Shown here in pieces: positions 36,517 to 44,694 of a DNA stretch of 64,000 nt. Source of the stretch: Acidimicrobiia bacterium (GTDB lineage: Bacteria; Actinomycetota; Acidimicrobiia; Acidimicrobiales; Bin134); the NCBI GenBank assembly GCA_022825005.1, contig JAJDYU010000026.1, forward strand, positions 1-64,000. The letters run 5' to 3'. Under the pieces are notes generated by a model. It was not told the DNA's origin and did not search any database. It saw nothing but the letters and a program-made list of their open reading frames with translations. Made by a program: the position numbers and the translations under genes. Position 1 is the first letter of the stretch. Each line of letters opens with the position of its first letter.

Positions 36517-36529
36517 ACATGCAAGTATA
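36516..36529 (-). promoter_or_regulatory. Leaderless -10 element of the HNH gene
   Basis: On the minus strand TATACT occupies 36529-36524, and the ATG starts at 36516. The 7-nt gap would place the transcription start at or beside the start codon. No convincing -35 box is seen at the right spacing. Confidence 0.45.
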
Positions 36530-36630
36530 CCGACCCCAGTGACAACAACCCTCCGAATAAACGTTAATAGGCTAAACAATCTTGTTAACTATTGAAATAT
36601 ATTTGAACATCAGGACCTGTGATGGCGCTG

Positions 36631-36667
36631 CTGGACTCCCATCCCAGCTACTTGACCTAAAGGAGCG
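36631..36667 (+). pseudogene. 3'-end remnant of a PIN toxin gene
   Basis: 37 bases match 39952-39988, the end of the intact PIN toxin gene, at 34 positions. In frame it encodes the same terminal peptide WTPIPAT and stop, followed by the same CTTGACCTAA/GAGGAGCG-like tail. Nothing recognisable of the toxin remains upstream. It marks a lost or displaced copy of the toxin-antitoxin module. Confidence 0.65.
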
Positions 36668-36732
36668 ACTTTGCCGGTCGTCGACATGCTGCGGCCGGCC
36701 CCATAACAGGCCGCTGCCCAACAGACCCCAAC

Positions 36733-39135
36733 ATGATGCACACTTCGCTCATTCATCCAGGCAACGGGCGGCTAGGGGCACCTGGTTGGTTTGGCTGGAT
36801 CGGGGGGGTAGCGTGGTCGGTCGTGCAATCAATATGTGCAGCAATAGTTGTTGGCATAAGAATCCGGGTGGTTTTCGGCGTGGTGGTGGTGCTGGTGGTG
36901 GCGGCTTCTGGGCTGGTGTATGCGGGGGCAACGGGGGCGGCGGCGCGGTCCGGGGCCCAGCAGCAGGGGTATTCGGAGGAGTTCTGCGTCAATAACAGCT
37001 TGGGCGGGTTTCGCACCTTTCCCCACGACGGCGACGGAGACGGCGTAGCCGAGGTGTGCTCTTTGCCATTCACCCGCCGAGAGGCCATAGCCCGCCAGAT
37101 CGCCGCGGTCGCCCTGCTCGGCGAACTGCCCTCCGCCGACTTCGCGGCCCAGGTGGCCCAGGCCTGCGCCGCGCTGGGCCAACAGGTCTTCGGCGACGAC
37201 ACCGCCAAGTCCATGGCTGCCGACGTCTGCGCCACCGGGACTTTGTCGCCGCCGCCCCAAGAGCCCCAAGACACCCGGCGGTTCTACTCGGGGCCGGTGG
37301 TGACCAGCGCCCAGTTCTGCGAGAACCACAGCCTCGGCGGCCCCCGCACCTACGCCCACGACGTCGACGCAGACGGCATCGCCGACCTGTGCTCATTGCC
37401 CTACACCCGCCGAGAGGCCATAGCCCGCCAAAACGCCCTAGAAACCCTCACCGCCAAACACCCCGCCCGCCTCGCCGACAAACTCGACGCCGCCTGCAAA
37501 ACCCTCGCCGACCAACACTTCGGAGAACCCAAAGCCACCGCAAACGACACCTGCGCCCCCCACGACACCCCCCCACCCACCACCGGCACCTACACCGCAA
37601 TCACCGCCGGAGCTAGCCATACGTGCGTCCTTGACACCGGCGGCCGAGCCGTTTGCTGGGGATTGAACCAATTCGGCCAAGCTGACGCTCCTCCAAACAC
37701 ATTCACCGCCATCGCCGCAGGCGGCAGTCAATCATGCGCAATCAAAGCCGACCGCACCATCACCTGCTGGGGCGACAACAGATGGCGCCAGGCCGAACCG
37801 CCCGCAGGTACTTACACCGCCATCGCAGTTGGCGGTGATAATTCGTGCGCCATCAGAACCGACCAAACCGTCGTCTGCTGGGGCGCAGACGACGATATTC
37901 CAGTAGGCACATACACCGCCATCGAAGCAACCGCCGATTACTGGTGCGCGATCGGAGCTGACCAAACCATCACCTGCTGGGGCGACAACTACGCGGGTCA
38001 GACTGACGCTCCTCCAGGCACATACACCGCCATCACAAGCGGCCCGTATCATTCGTGCGCCATCACAGTCGACCAGAACATCGCCTGCTGGGGGTGGAAC
38101 GATTGGGGCCAGGCCGATCCGCCCCAAGGCCAATTCACCGCCATCGCCGCTGGCGACAGTCATTCATGCGCCATCAAAACCGACAAAACCATCACCTGCT
38201 GGGGCAATAGCCAGGATGGCCGGACTTACGCGCCCACTGGCGCATTCACCGCCATCGCCGCAGGCGACAGTCATTCTTGCGCCATCAAAACCGACAAAAC
38301 CATCACCTGCTGGGGCGACTACCGCTCGGGTCGAGCGGCCGACCCGTCTCCAGACGTATTCACCGCCATCGCCGCAGGCGGCAGTCATTCGTGCGCCATC
38401 AAAACCGACAACACCATCGCCTGCTGGGGCCAAGACGACTGGGGGCAAGCTGATGCGCCCGCAGGCCAGTACACCGCCATCACAGCAGGCGGCAGTCATT
38501 CGTGCGCCATCAAAACCAACAACACCATCGCCTGCTGGGGCTGGAATGGCTTAGGCGGGGCCGATGCGCCCGCAGGCCCCTACACCGCCATCACAGCAGG
38601 CGGCAGTCATTCGTGCGCCATCAAAACCGACAACACCATCGCCTGCTGGGGCTCGAACGCTAACGGCAAGGCCAACCCGCCGTCAGGCCAGTACACCGCC
38701 ATCACAGCAGGCAGTGCCCACTCCTGCGCCATCAAAACCAACAACACCATCGCGTGTTGGGGCTGGAACGACCGGGGCCAGGCCGATGCGCCCGCTGGCA
38801 ACTACACCGCCATCACAGCAGGCGGCAGTCATTCGTGCGCCATCAAAACCGACAAAACCATCGCCTGCTGGGGCGGAATCGCCGACCCGCCAACAGGCCA
38901 GTTCACCGCCATCACAGCAGGCGGCAGTCATTCGTGCGCTATCAAGACCGACAAAACCATCGCCTGCTGGGGCACCTACCGATGGGGCCTAGCTGCCAAT
39001 GCGCCCGCTGGCACCTACACCGCCATCACAGCAGGCGATGACTTTTCCTGCGCCATCAAAACCGACAAAACCATCGCCTGCTGGGACTGGACCTCCCACC
39101 TGCCCTCAGGAGTCTCCTGGGTGGAGCGCTCGTAG
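36733..39135 (+). CDS. Secreted or anchored RCC1-like repeat protein
   Basis: Up to 800 residues. A hydrophobic helix near residues 45-65 (VVFGVVVVLVVAASG) acts as signal or anchor; the exact start is uncertain. Two related modules follow, at about 77-125 and 194-240 (SLGGFRTFPHDGDGDGVAEV, SLGGPRTYAHDVDADGIADL), each with an Asp-rich calcium-binding-like loop and ending TRREAIARQ. From residue 286 there are 14 RCC1/BNR-like repeats of about 37 residues with core YTAITAGGSHSCAIKTD and CWG. These would form one or two beta-propellers outside the cell. The likely role is adhesion or recognition. Confidence 0.8.
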   Translation: MMHTSLIHPGNGRLGAPGWFGWIGGVAWSVVQSICAAIVVGIRIRVVFGVVVVLVVAASGLVYAGATGAAARSGAQQQGYSEEFCVNNSLGGFRTFPHDGDGDGVAEVCSLPFTRREAIARQIAAVALLGELPSADFAAQVAQACAALGQQVFGDDTAKSMAADVCATGTLSPPPQEPQDTRRFYSGPVVTSAQFCENHSLGGPRTYAHDVDADGIADLCSLPYTRREAIARQNALETLTAKHPARLADKLDAACKTLADQHFGEPKATANDTCAPHDTPPPTTGTYTAITAGASHTCVLDTGGRAVCWGLNQFGQADAPPNTFTAIAAGGSQSCAIKADRTITCWGDNRWRQAEPPAGTYTAIAVGGDNSCAIRTDQTVVCWGADDDIPVGTYTAIEATADYWCAIGADQTITCWGDNYAGQTDAPPGTYTAITSGPYHSCAITVDQNIACWGWNDWGQADPPQGQFTAIAAGDSHSCAIKTDKTITCWGNSQDGRTYAPTGAFTAIAAGDSHSCAIKTDKTITCWGDYRSGRAADPSPDVFTAIAAGGSHSCAIKTDNTIACWGQDDWGQADAPAGQYTAITAGGSHSCAIKTNNTIACWGWNGLGGADAPAGPYTAITAGGSHSCAIKTDNTIACWGSNANGKANPPSGQYTAITAGSAHSCAIKTNNTIACWGWNDRGQADAPAGNYTAITAGGSHSCAIKTDKTIACWGGIADPPTGQFTAITAGGSHSCAIKTDKTIACWGTYRWGLAANAPAGTYTAITAGDDFSCAIKTDKTIACWDWTSHLPSGVSWVERS
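37591..39090 (+). repeat. 14 tandem RCC1-like coding repeats
   Basis: Units of about 105-114 bp repeat in frame. The nucleotide similarity is highest in the last nine units, where blocks encoding SCAIKTDKTIACWG recur almost unchanged. Units 3 and 12 are shortened. Such homogeneity points to recent expansion or gene conversion, and the array is a likely site of copy-number variation. Confidence 0.85.
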
Positions 39136-39154
39136 GGCCAGAGCACCACTTCGA

Positions 39155-39192
39155 CTACTCACTCCCGGTGAACACCGCTTTGCCGGGGCCGT
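39155..39192 (-). pseudogene. 3'-tail remnant of an enoyl-CoA hydratase gene
   Basis: Bases 39165-39192 match 40066-40093, the end of the intact crotonase gene, at 24 of 28 positions. The minus-strand translation ends GPGKAVFTGSE and stop, against GPGQAKFTGS in the intact protein. It lies between the RCC1-like gene and the toxin-antitoxin pair. Only the tail is recognisable. Confidence 0.5.
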
Positions 39193-39284
39193 CGTTCATA
39201 GAACTTGCGTTGCGGTCGCTGTCATTCAGGTTACTTGCCTTCTGTGTGAGCAGCAGACATGATGACGCATATTTTGAGTTAGAC

Positions 39285-39302
39285 TGATTCATCAATGAAT
39301 CA
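39285..39302. promoter_or_regulatory. Perfect inverted repeat upstream of the VapB-type antitoxin gene
   Basis: TGATTCAT and ATGAATCA are exact inverted arms separated by two bases (CA), ending 15 bp before the antitoxin ATG. Location and symmetry fit the operator of a self-repressing ribbon-helix-helix antitoxin. Confidence 0.6.
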
Positions 39303-39317
39303 CTTTGGGAGGATGGC

Positions 39318-39581
39318 ATGGAACAGCTGACTGTTCGGGGATTCGGTGATGACTTGGGGGCCGCGGTTCGGCGTCTTGCGGCCCGAGAGCGGATCTCGCT
39401 GAACCAAGCAGCACTGAGGCTATTGAGACGAGGTGCCGGACTGCCCGACGGCGGCGAACAGGTTGGGGCGGTCGGGGCTTCGCTGGACCACCTGATCGGT
39501 ACTTGGACCGCCGCTGAGGCCGATGAACTGGACGCCGCCTTGGAGGACTTTGGAACTATCGACGAGGACGCCTGGGCGTGA
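39318..39581 (+). CDS. VapB/FitA-type antitoxin
   Basis: An 87-residue protein. The N-terminus (MEQLTVRGFGDDLGAAVRRL, then ISLNQAALRLLRRGAG) is a ribbon-helix-helix-type DNA-binding fold. The acidic C-terminus (EADELDAALEDFGTIDEDAWA) would neutralise the toxin. Ribosome-binding site GGGAGGA lies just upstream. The stop overlaps the toxin start (GTGA). A perfect 18-bp palindrome precedes the gene and probably serves autoregulation. Confidence 0.8.
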   Translation: MEQLTVRGFGDDLGAAVRRLAARERISLNQAALRLLRRGAGLPDGGEQVGAVGASLDHLIGTWTAAEADELDAALEDFGTIDEDAWA

Positions 39582-39976
39582 GGGCTCTGCTCGACTCCAA
39601 CGCCTACTCCCTCCTTATGCGGGGACAAGAACAGGTCGCCGACATCGTGAGGGCAGCAGACGAGCTGCTGTTCTCAGCGGTGGTGGTGGGCGAGCTTCTG
39701 TATGGATTTCGGCACGGATCGCGCTTCGAGCAAAACGCCGCCGACCTCCGTTCCTTCCTCACTAGCGCGTACTCGACCTTCGTCGAAGTGGGCCCGGTAA
39801 CCGCCGACCGCTATTCACGAATTGCCGTATCGTTGCGCGCCAAAGGCCGCCCCATCCCAACAAATGATGTCTGGATAGCCGCCCACGCCATGGAGACAGG
39901 CGCCGACCTCGTATCAGCTGACTCGCACTTCGAGCACGTAGAAGGCATCGTCTGGACTCCCATCCCCGCGACTTGA
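39578..39976 (+). CDS. PIN-domain toxin (VapC-type ribonuclease)
   Basis: A 132-residue PIN protein. Metal-binding acidic residues are visible in LLDSNAYSLLM, VVGELLYGF, TNDVWIAAHA and SADSHFEHV, matching the four-acidic PIN site. VapC toxins cleave tRNA or rRNA. The GTG start overlaps the antitoxin stop. The last 25 codons' tail is repeated as a remnant at 36631-36667, and the downstream 36-bp repeat lies 40 bp away, so this module sits at the right edge of the accessory segment. Confidence 0.85.
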   Translation: MRALLDSNAYSLLMRGQEQVADIVRAADELLFSAVVVGELLYGFRHGSRFEQNAADLRSFLTSAYSTFVEVGPVTADRYSRIAVSLRAKGRPIPTNDVWIAAHAMETGADLVSADSHFEHVEGIVWTPIPAT

Positions 39977-40016
39977 CCTAGAGGAGCGGGAATCGCCAGC
40001 CGGGATTTCCAGCGTG

Positions 40017-40052
40017 GCCCTAGCCATCCCCGAAAACACCCCGGTTGTCTGA
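40017..40052. repeat. 36-bp direct repeat, right copy
   Basis: Exact copy of 35161-35196, here non-coding, 6 bp from the 3' end of the crotonase gene. Together the copies bracket 4,820 bp. No integrase gene is present between them. Confidence 0.9.
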
Positions 40053-40058
40053 TTGCCT

Positions 40059-40841
40059 CTACGAACCGGTGAACTTGGCTTGGCCGGGGCCGTTTTCTAG
40101 GAAGCTGGCTACGCCGGTGTGGGCGTCTTCGGTGTCGAAGCAGGCGGCGAAGGCTTCCACCTCTATCTCCAGGGCCTCATCTAGGGACAGGAAATAGCCG
40201 TCGAGGATGGCTTTTTTGGCCAGTGTGATTGCGGCGGGGCCTGCGGCGTAGCGGGCGGCCAGCTTCACGGCCTCGTCGTAGAGTTCTTCGTCGGGGTAGG
40301 CGGCCGAGGCCAGGCCGATGGCCACTGCCTCGTCGGCTCGAACGTTGCGCCCGGTGTAGATCAGCTCCTTGGCCTTGGTGATGCCCACCAGGCGGCTTAG
40401 GCGCTGGGTGCCTCCTCCGCCAGGGATGAGGCCCAAGAGGATCTCCGGCTGGCCCAATACTGCGCTCTCACCCACTAAGCGGAACTCGGCGGCCATGGCC
40501 AGCTCGCATCCTCCGCCGAGGGCGTAGCCGTTTACCGCACAGATGGTGATCTGAGGAAGCTGCTCCAGCGCCCTAAGAGCATCGTTGATCCTCTGGCTCA
40601 GGTCCCGGCCCCCGGCGGCGTCCGCTCCGGAGAACTCGTTGATGTCGGCCCCGGCGGCGAACACCTTGGGGCCGCCCCAAATCACCACCGCTCGTATATC
40701 GCTGCGCCCGGCCAGCTCGTCGGCGGCCTGGTGCAGTTCGGCCACTACCTGGGCATTCAGCGCATTGACTTTGGGGCGGTCCAGACGAAGGGTGGCCACT
40801 CCTTCTGTCTCACCGGTTTCAATCCGCACGAAATCGCCCAT
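40059..40841 (-). CDS. Enoyl-CoA hydratase
   Basis: A 260-residue crotonase with the full hydratase active site. The oxyanion-hole segments are VFAAGADINEFSG and NGYALGGGCELAMA. Both catalytic Glu residues are present, in GGCELAMA and LGQPEILLG. It is thus the only one of the three crotonases here with canonical hydratase residues; it would hydrate 2-enoyl-CoA in beta-oxidation. ATG at 40841 is chosen; an in-frame GTG lies two codons upstream. It is divergent from the acyl-CoA ligase at 40996. Confidence 0.9.
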   Translation of the reverse strand: MGDFVRIETGETEGVATLRLDRPKVNALNAQVVAELHQAADELAGRSDIRAVVIWGGPKVFAAGADINEFSGADAAGGRDLSQRINDALRALEQLPQITICAVNGYALGGGCELAMAAEFRLVGESAVLGQPEILLGLIPGGGGTQRLSRLVGITKAKELIYTGRNVRADEAVAIGLASAAYPDEELYDEAVKLAARYAAGPAAITLAKKAILDGYFLSLDEALEIEVEAFAACFDTEDAHTGVASFLENGPGQAKFTGS

Positions 40842-40995
40842 GTCCACGCTCCTTGTTACTCGGACTCGCCAACCGTATTCCTCTCACAACGCGGGTACTC
40901 AGTTGTCCCGATACGTCGCATTCTGGACTAGAGGTGCCGACACCACGCTGGGTTGGATCTTCGGATTCCTTATCCCGAAATGGCACACTCAGGAG

Positions 40996-42489
40996 ATGTG
41001 GGCCGAAACCATCAGGGCGTCGGGACAGAGGTTTTCTGACCGTTCGGCCCTGGTGGCGGAGGAGGGTTGGCGAGTGAGCTTCGCCCAGTTCGACCGCCTG
41101 ACCGACGAGGTGGCCGTCGGGTTAGCCCGCCGGGGTATTGAGCACGGCCAGGTGGTGGCCCTGCTGGTGCCGTCGTCGGTGGACTACATCGTGCTGTACG
41201 GGGCTCTGGCCAAGCTGGGGGCGATCACTGCCGGTGTGAGCAGCCGCCTGCCCGCCCCTGAGCGCACCGTGCTGGTGGACGACGTGGCGGGGGCCGACCG
41301 AGCCATCGCCACCGCGGCCATGGCCGACGGCATGGCCCTCGATATCGACCTAATTGAAGTAGCGCTGGCCGACGGGCCCGGCTCGGTGTGCGCAGATCTG
41401 CGGGTACATGACGAGGCCCCGCCACCGCTGCCCCTAGACGGTGATCGGCCGGTGGCGGTGGTTTTCACATCAGGGACCACCGGCGTGCCCAAGGGGTCCA
41501 CGTTCACCGACCAGATCCTGGCCGACATCGCCATCGTGGACTCCGGCAACGGCTGGGGGGAGGGCGGGCCTATCACGTCGAACACTCAGATGGCCCATAT
41601 TGGAGTGATGGGCAAGATCCCCGCTCAGTTCGCGGTGGGTACCACCCTGCATGTGATCGACAAATGGAGCGCCACCGCCGTGTTGGACGCCGTGTCCCGC
41701 TACCGGATGCCCGCGGTGGGCGGGGTGGCCCCCCAGATCGCCCTCATGCTGCGCCACCCCGACTTCGACCAGTACGACTTCTCCTCGGTGAAGCTGGTGG
41801 TCACCGGCGGGGCGCCCTCGCCCCCCAATGTGATCGAGGAGGCACGGCAGCGGTTCGGAGCGGACTGGACCCAGCGGTACGCCTGCACCGAGGTGGGCGG
41901 AATCGGAACCTTCACCTGGATCGACGCCCCCATAGAGGAGATGCTCTACACCGTGGGGCGGCCCCGGCCCGGCATCAAGGTGGAGGTGCGGGATCCCGAC
42001 GGCGATCAGGCCGTGTCGGCCGGAACAGTCGGCGAGGTCTGCTTTCAGTCCCCCACTGTGATGGCCGGCTACTGGCGCAGCCCGGAGGCCACCGCCGAAG
42101 CGCTTCGGGACGGCTGGCTCTACACCGGAGACCAGGGCTGGATGGACGATACCGGCTGCCTGCGACTGGTGGGCCGCCGCGGCGAGGGCTTCCACCGGGG
42201 CGGATACGTGGTATTCCCAGTAGAGGCCGAGAAAGTGCTGGCGTGGCACCCCAAGGTCTCGGAGGTGTGCGTGGTGCCCCGGCCCGACGAGGTGATGGGC
42301 GCCGTCGGAGTGGCCGTGGTCATCCCAACTGATGCCAATGACCCACCGACGCTCGAGGAATTACGGGCCTTCGGCCAACAGCACATCGCTACCTACAAGC
42401 TCCCCGAACACCTCCGCCTCACCGACGCCTTCCCCCTAACCCCCATGTCCAAGATCGACCGCAAGACCCTCGAACTCCAAGAGGCCTAG
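40996..42489 (+). CDS. AMP-dependent acyl-CoA synthetase/ligase
   Basis: A 497-residue adenylate-forming enzyme that activates a carboxylic acid to its CoA ester. The start at 40996 follows an AGGAG motif; longer in-frame readings overlap the crotonase gene. The P-loop is VVFTSGTTGVPKGS, the A5 motif YACTEVGG, and the later motifs GWLYTGDQGW and RLVGRRGEGFHRGG. The C-terminal catalytic Lys is in PMSKIDRKTLE. It is shorter than long-chain synthetases and may prefer a short, aromatic or branched acid. It overlaps the convergent acyl-CoA dehydrogenase by four bases. Confidence 0.9.
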   Translation: MWAETIRASGQRFSDRSALVAEEGWRVSFAQFDRLTDEVAVGLARRGIEHGQVVALLVPSSVDYIVLYGALAKLGAITAGVSSRLPAPERTVLVDDVAGADRAIATAAMADGMALDIDLIEVALADGPGSVCADLRVHDEAPPPLPLDGDRPVAVVFTSGTTGVPKGSTFTDQILADIAIVDSGNGWGEGGPITSNTQMAHIGVMGKIPAQFAVGTTLHVIDKWSATAVLDAVSRYRMPAVGGVAPQIALMLRHPDFDQYDFSSVKLVVTGGAPSPPNVIEEARQRFGADWTQRYACTEVGGIGTFTWIDAPIEEMLYTVGRPRPGIKVEVRDPDGDQAVSAGTVGEVCFQSPTVMAGYWRSPEATAEALRDGWLYTGDQGWMDDTGCLRLVGRRGEGFHRGGYVVFPVEAEKVLAWHPKVSEVCVVPRPDEVMGAVGVAVVIPTDANDPPTLEELRAFGQQHIATYKLPEHLRLTDAFPLTPMSKIDRKTLELQEA

Positions 42490-43682
42490 CGCGGCTCTCT
42501 CGGCAACCCCAAAACCCCTTCTCCGACGCCGTTCTTCATCACCTCATCGGTGCCGCCGCCGATGCGCATGGCGCAGGCGCCCAGCAGCAGCTGCTTCCAG
42601 GCATAGGTGCCCCACTCTCCCGTATCGGCGCATATGCGGGGGCCCAGCAGGCGGGCGATCATCGACGATGCCCAGTTCATGTGCCGAGCGGTGGCGTACT
42701 TGGAAGCCGCCGGGGCCAGCGGGGGCTGGCGGTTGGCGTTCCACTCCACCAGCCGGTAGCCGGTGTGCAGGCGGGCCAGGTCTTGGCGCACCACCGGGTC
42801 GTCGGCCAGTCCGAAGTGCTGGGCCAGCTGGATGACTTTCTCCGGGGCGGCCAGCCCCACCAGCCCGCTGCCTCCGTAGCCCGCCCCCCTTGAGCCGATC
42901 GAGGCCCGCTCTGATTGCAGCGAGGTGCGAAACACCGACCAGCCGGCGTTGACGTCGCCCACCCGGAGGCGGTCGTCGATGCGGGCATCATCAAAGAACA
43001 CCTCGTTGAACTCCGACCCGCCCGTCATCTGCCGCAGGGGGCGAACGTCGGTCCCGGGTGTGTCGAGCGGGTAGATGAAGGCGGTTATGCCTTTGTGCTT
43101 GGGCGCGTCGGTGTCGGTGCGGGCCAACAGCAGGCCGATGTCGGAGAAATGTGCCCGGGAGCTCCATACCTTCTGGCCGTTGATCACCCATTGGTCGCCA
43201 TCGGCGATTGCCCGGGTGCTGAGGGAGGCCAGATCCGACCCGGCCCCCGGCTCGCTCAGCAGCTGGCAGGCCAAGACCTCCCCTCGGAACAGCCGGGCCA
43301 GGTAATGCTCTTTCAGCCAGTCGGAACCGTGGGCCAGGATCGTGGGGGCCACCACCCCCAGGGAACTGCCGAACATGGTCTGCGACGGCACCCGATAGCC
43401 GGCCTCCAGATCGAGATAGGCCCGCTCGAATTCCGGGCCGAGACCCCGTCCGCCGTACTCGGGTGGCCCGGCTATCCACCCGAATCCCGCCTCCCACATC
43501 TTGGCCCGCCATTGCTGAGCGGCCCTTACCGCCGCTTCCTCATCAGCGGGGCTCTTCTCGGCGTACACGGTGATCTCATCGGAGCCGACTCCCCAGGTGA
43601 ACTCGTCTCGCACAGCCCGCTCGGCGTTGGCGTCCAAAAACGCCCGAGCCTCTGCGGCAAACTCTGCCAGGGTGGGGTTCAC
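42486..43682 (-). CDS. Acyl-CoA dehydrogenase
   Basis: A 398-residue FAD enzyme of the acyl-CoA dehydrogenase family. Domain signatures are CQLLSEPGAGSDLASLSTRA in the middle and GWSVFRTSLQSERASIG at the start of the C-terminal helical domain. C-terminal text IGGGTDEVMKNGVGEGVLGL is typical, though the usual catalytic Glu position is not obvious. Start GTG at 43682. With the ligase and hydratase it makes the activation, dehydrogenation and hydration steps of a beta-oxidation-like route. Confidence 0.9.
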   Translation of the reverse strand: MNPTLAEFAAEARAFLDANAERAVRDEFTWGVGSDEITVYAEKSPADEEAAVRAAQQWRAKMWEAGFGWIAGPPEYGGRGLGPEFERAYLDLEAGYRVPSQTMFGSSLGVVAPTILAHGSDWLKEHYLARLFRGEVLACQLLSEPGAGSDLASLSTRAIADGDQWVINGQKVWSSRAHFSDIGLLLARTDTDAPKHKGITAFIYPLDTPGTDVRPLRQMTGGSEFNEVFFDDARIDDRLRVGDVNAGWSVFRTSLQSERASIGSRGAGYGGSGLVGLAAPEKVIQLAQHFGLADDPVVRQDLARLHTGYRLVEWNANRQPPLAPAASKYATARHMNWASSMIARLLGPRICADTGEWGTYAWKQLLLGACAMRIGGGTDEVMKNGVGEGVLGLPREPR

Positions 43683-43809
43683 AACACGAGTTTGGCCGTT
43701 GCATTTCCCCTAGGAAAAGGCCAGGCACCAGCGAAGATTTCCACAAAGAGCATCCTTGCCCCCTAAAGGAATCAGATGTAGTTTCAAACCAGGCAATATG
43801 AAGCGGGAA

Positions 43810-43826
43810 CCGGCTCATTGAGCCGG
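43810..43826 (+). promoter_or_regulatory. Short hairpin in the leader of the membrane-protein gene
   Basis: CCGGCTC and GAGCCGG are exact inverted arms around ATT, ending 24 bp before the ATG at 43850. No T-run follows. It could be a leader hairpin; function unknown. Confidence 0.4.
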
Positions 43827-43849
43827 ACAGAAGAGACCGGGGGTATGAC

Positions 43850-44548
43850 ATGTTGTCTTCGATGAGTGCAATTCAGCGCGGTGGCGCGTACATCTTGTTC
43901 GGAGGGGTGGTATCTGCCGTCGGCAGGGCGCTTAAGCCAGGGGTTCTCATCGACAGCGTGGACTGGAACAACGTCGACGGCATAGTGGATGCGATGGCTG
44001 ACAACGAGGTTCTCACCCATACCTCAGCGGTCTTATACGCCTTCGGTCTGATGTTCGTCCTAACCGGCCTCAACAGCATCAGGAACTTTGTGACCGACCA
44101 AGGCCTGGTAGGAGACATGGTTCGCGGCGGGACTCTTCTGGGCATGCTTTCGCTCTTTGTCATCGGCGTGATCGAGGGGTTCGACCACATGGCGGTCAGG
44201 GTGTTGGACGACGGCATCGGCGGAAGCAGCAGCATGGACATCGCAGTTTCAATGCAGTCGGCGAAACTCGGAATCGTCTTGATTGTCTTGCCCGTTCTCT
44301 ACGGATCAATCGGGGTTTCCGGTCTTGGCGGCATGCGCCTGCTGCCTGGCGGGATCCACCGAGCCGTGCAGGGCGTCGCCTCGCTGGTGATGCTGGCGAC
44401 CGCAGTGCTCCTGCTCATGGCCGGGTCATTGGAGTCGAACGACTTCTGGAGCGTAGTCCAGACCATCACCGCCATCGTGCTGGCACTCTGGATTATCGCA
44501 CTGAGCCACGCGGCCTACAGCGGAAAGGTCTCCGCTTCAGCTTCCTGA
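43850..44548 (+). CDS. Polytopic membrane protein, unrecognised family
   Basis: A 232-residue protein with five or six hydrophobic segments, for example AVLYAFGLMFVLTGL, LLGMLSLFVIGVIEGF, LGIVLIVLPVLYGSIG, VASLVMLATAVLLLMAG and TAIVLALWIIALSHAAY. It has no catalytic motif I recognise. It stands alone between an acyl-CoA dehydrogenase and an LLM enzyme; GC content is somewhat lower than its neighbours. Topology resembles small DUF-type membrane proteins of marine actinobacteria, but no name can be assigned. Confidence 0.65.
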   Translation: MLSSMSAIQRGGAYILFGGVVSAVGRALKPGVLIDSVDWNNVDGIVDAMADNEVLTHTSAVLYAFGLMFVLTGLNSIRNFVTDQGLVGDMVRGGTLLGMLSLFVIGVIEGFDHMAVRVLDDGIGGSSSMDIAVSMQSAKLGIVLIVLPVLYGSIGVSGLGGMRLLPGGIHRAVQGVASLVMLATAVLLLMAGSLESNDFWSVVQTITAIVLALWIIALSHAAYSGKVSASAS

Positions 44549-44568
44549 CATAACAGCCACATAGGCAG

Positions 44569-44630
44569 TGTCCCGCCAGTGATGGTCGCTTCCGGGTTCT
44601 CTTTCCCCGAGGCGCCCCGCTGGCGGGACA
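44569..44630. repeat. Inverted repeat, 11-bp arms, 40-nt loop
   Basis: TGTCCCGCCAG (44569-44579) and CTGGCGGGACA (44620-44630) are exact inverted copies. They occupy the gap after the membrane-protein gene. A transcript end or structured RNA is possible, but no T-run follows directly. Confidence 0.55.
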
Positions 44631-44694
44631 GCCGACTGCGGTTTTCGACTGGTCTCTGAGTCATTGGCATGTCTGATCGGCTAAGCAAGGCCTT

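Noticed and set aside
37732..38499. Minus-strand frames with repeating CDGGV-type sequence opposite the RCC1-like gene
   Set aside because: The periodicity is inherited from the coding repeats of the plus strand; they do not form an independent gene.
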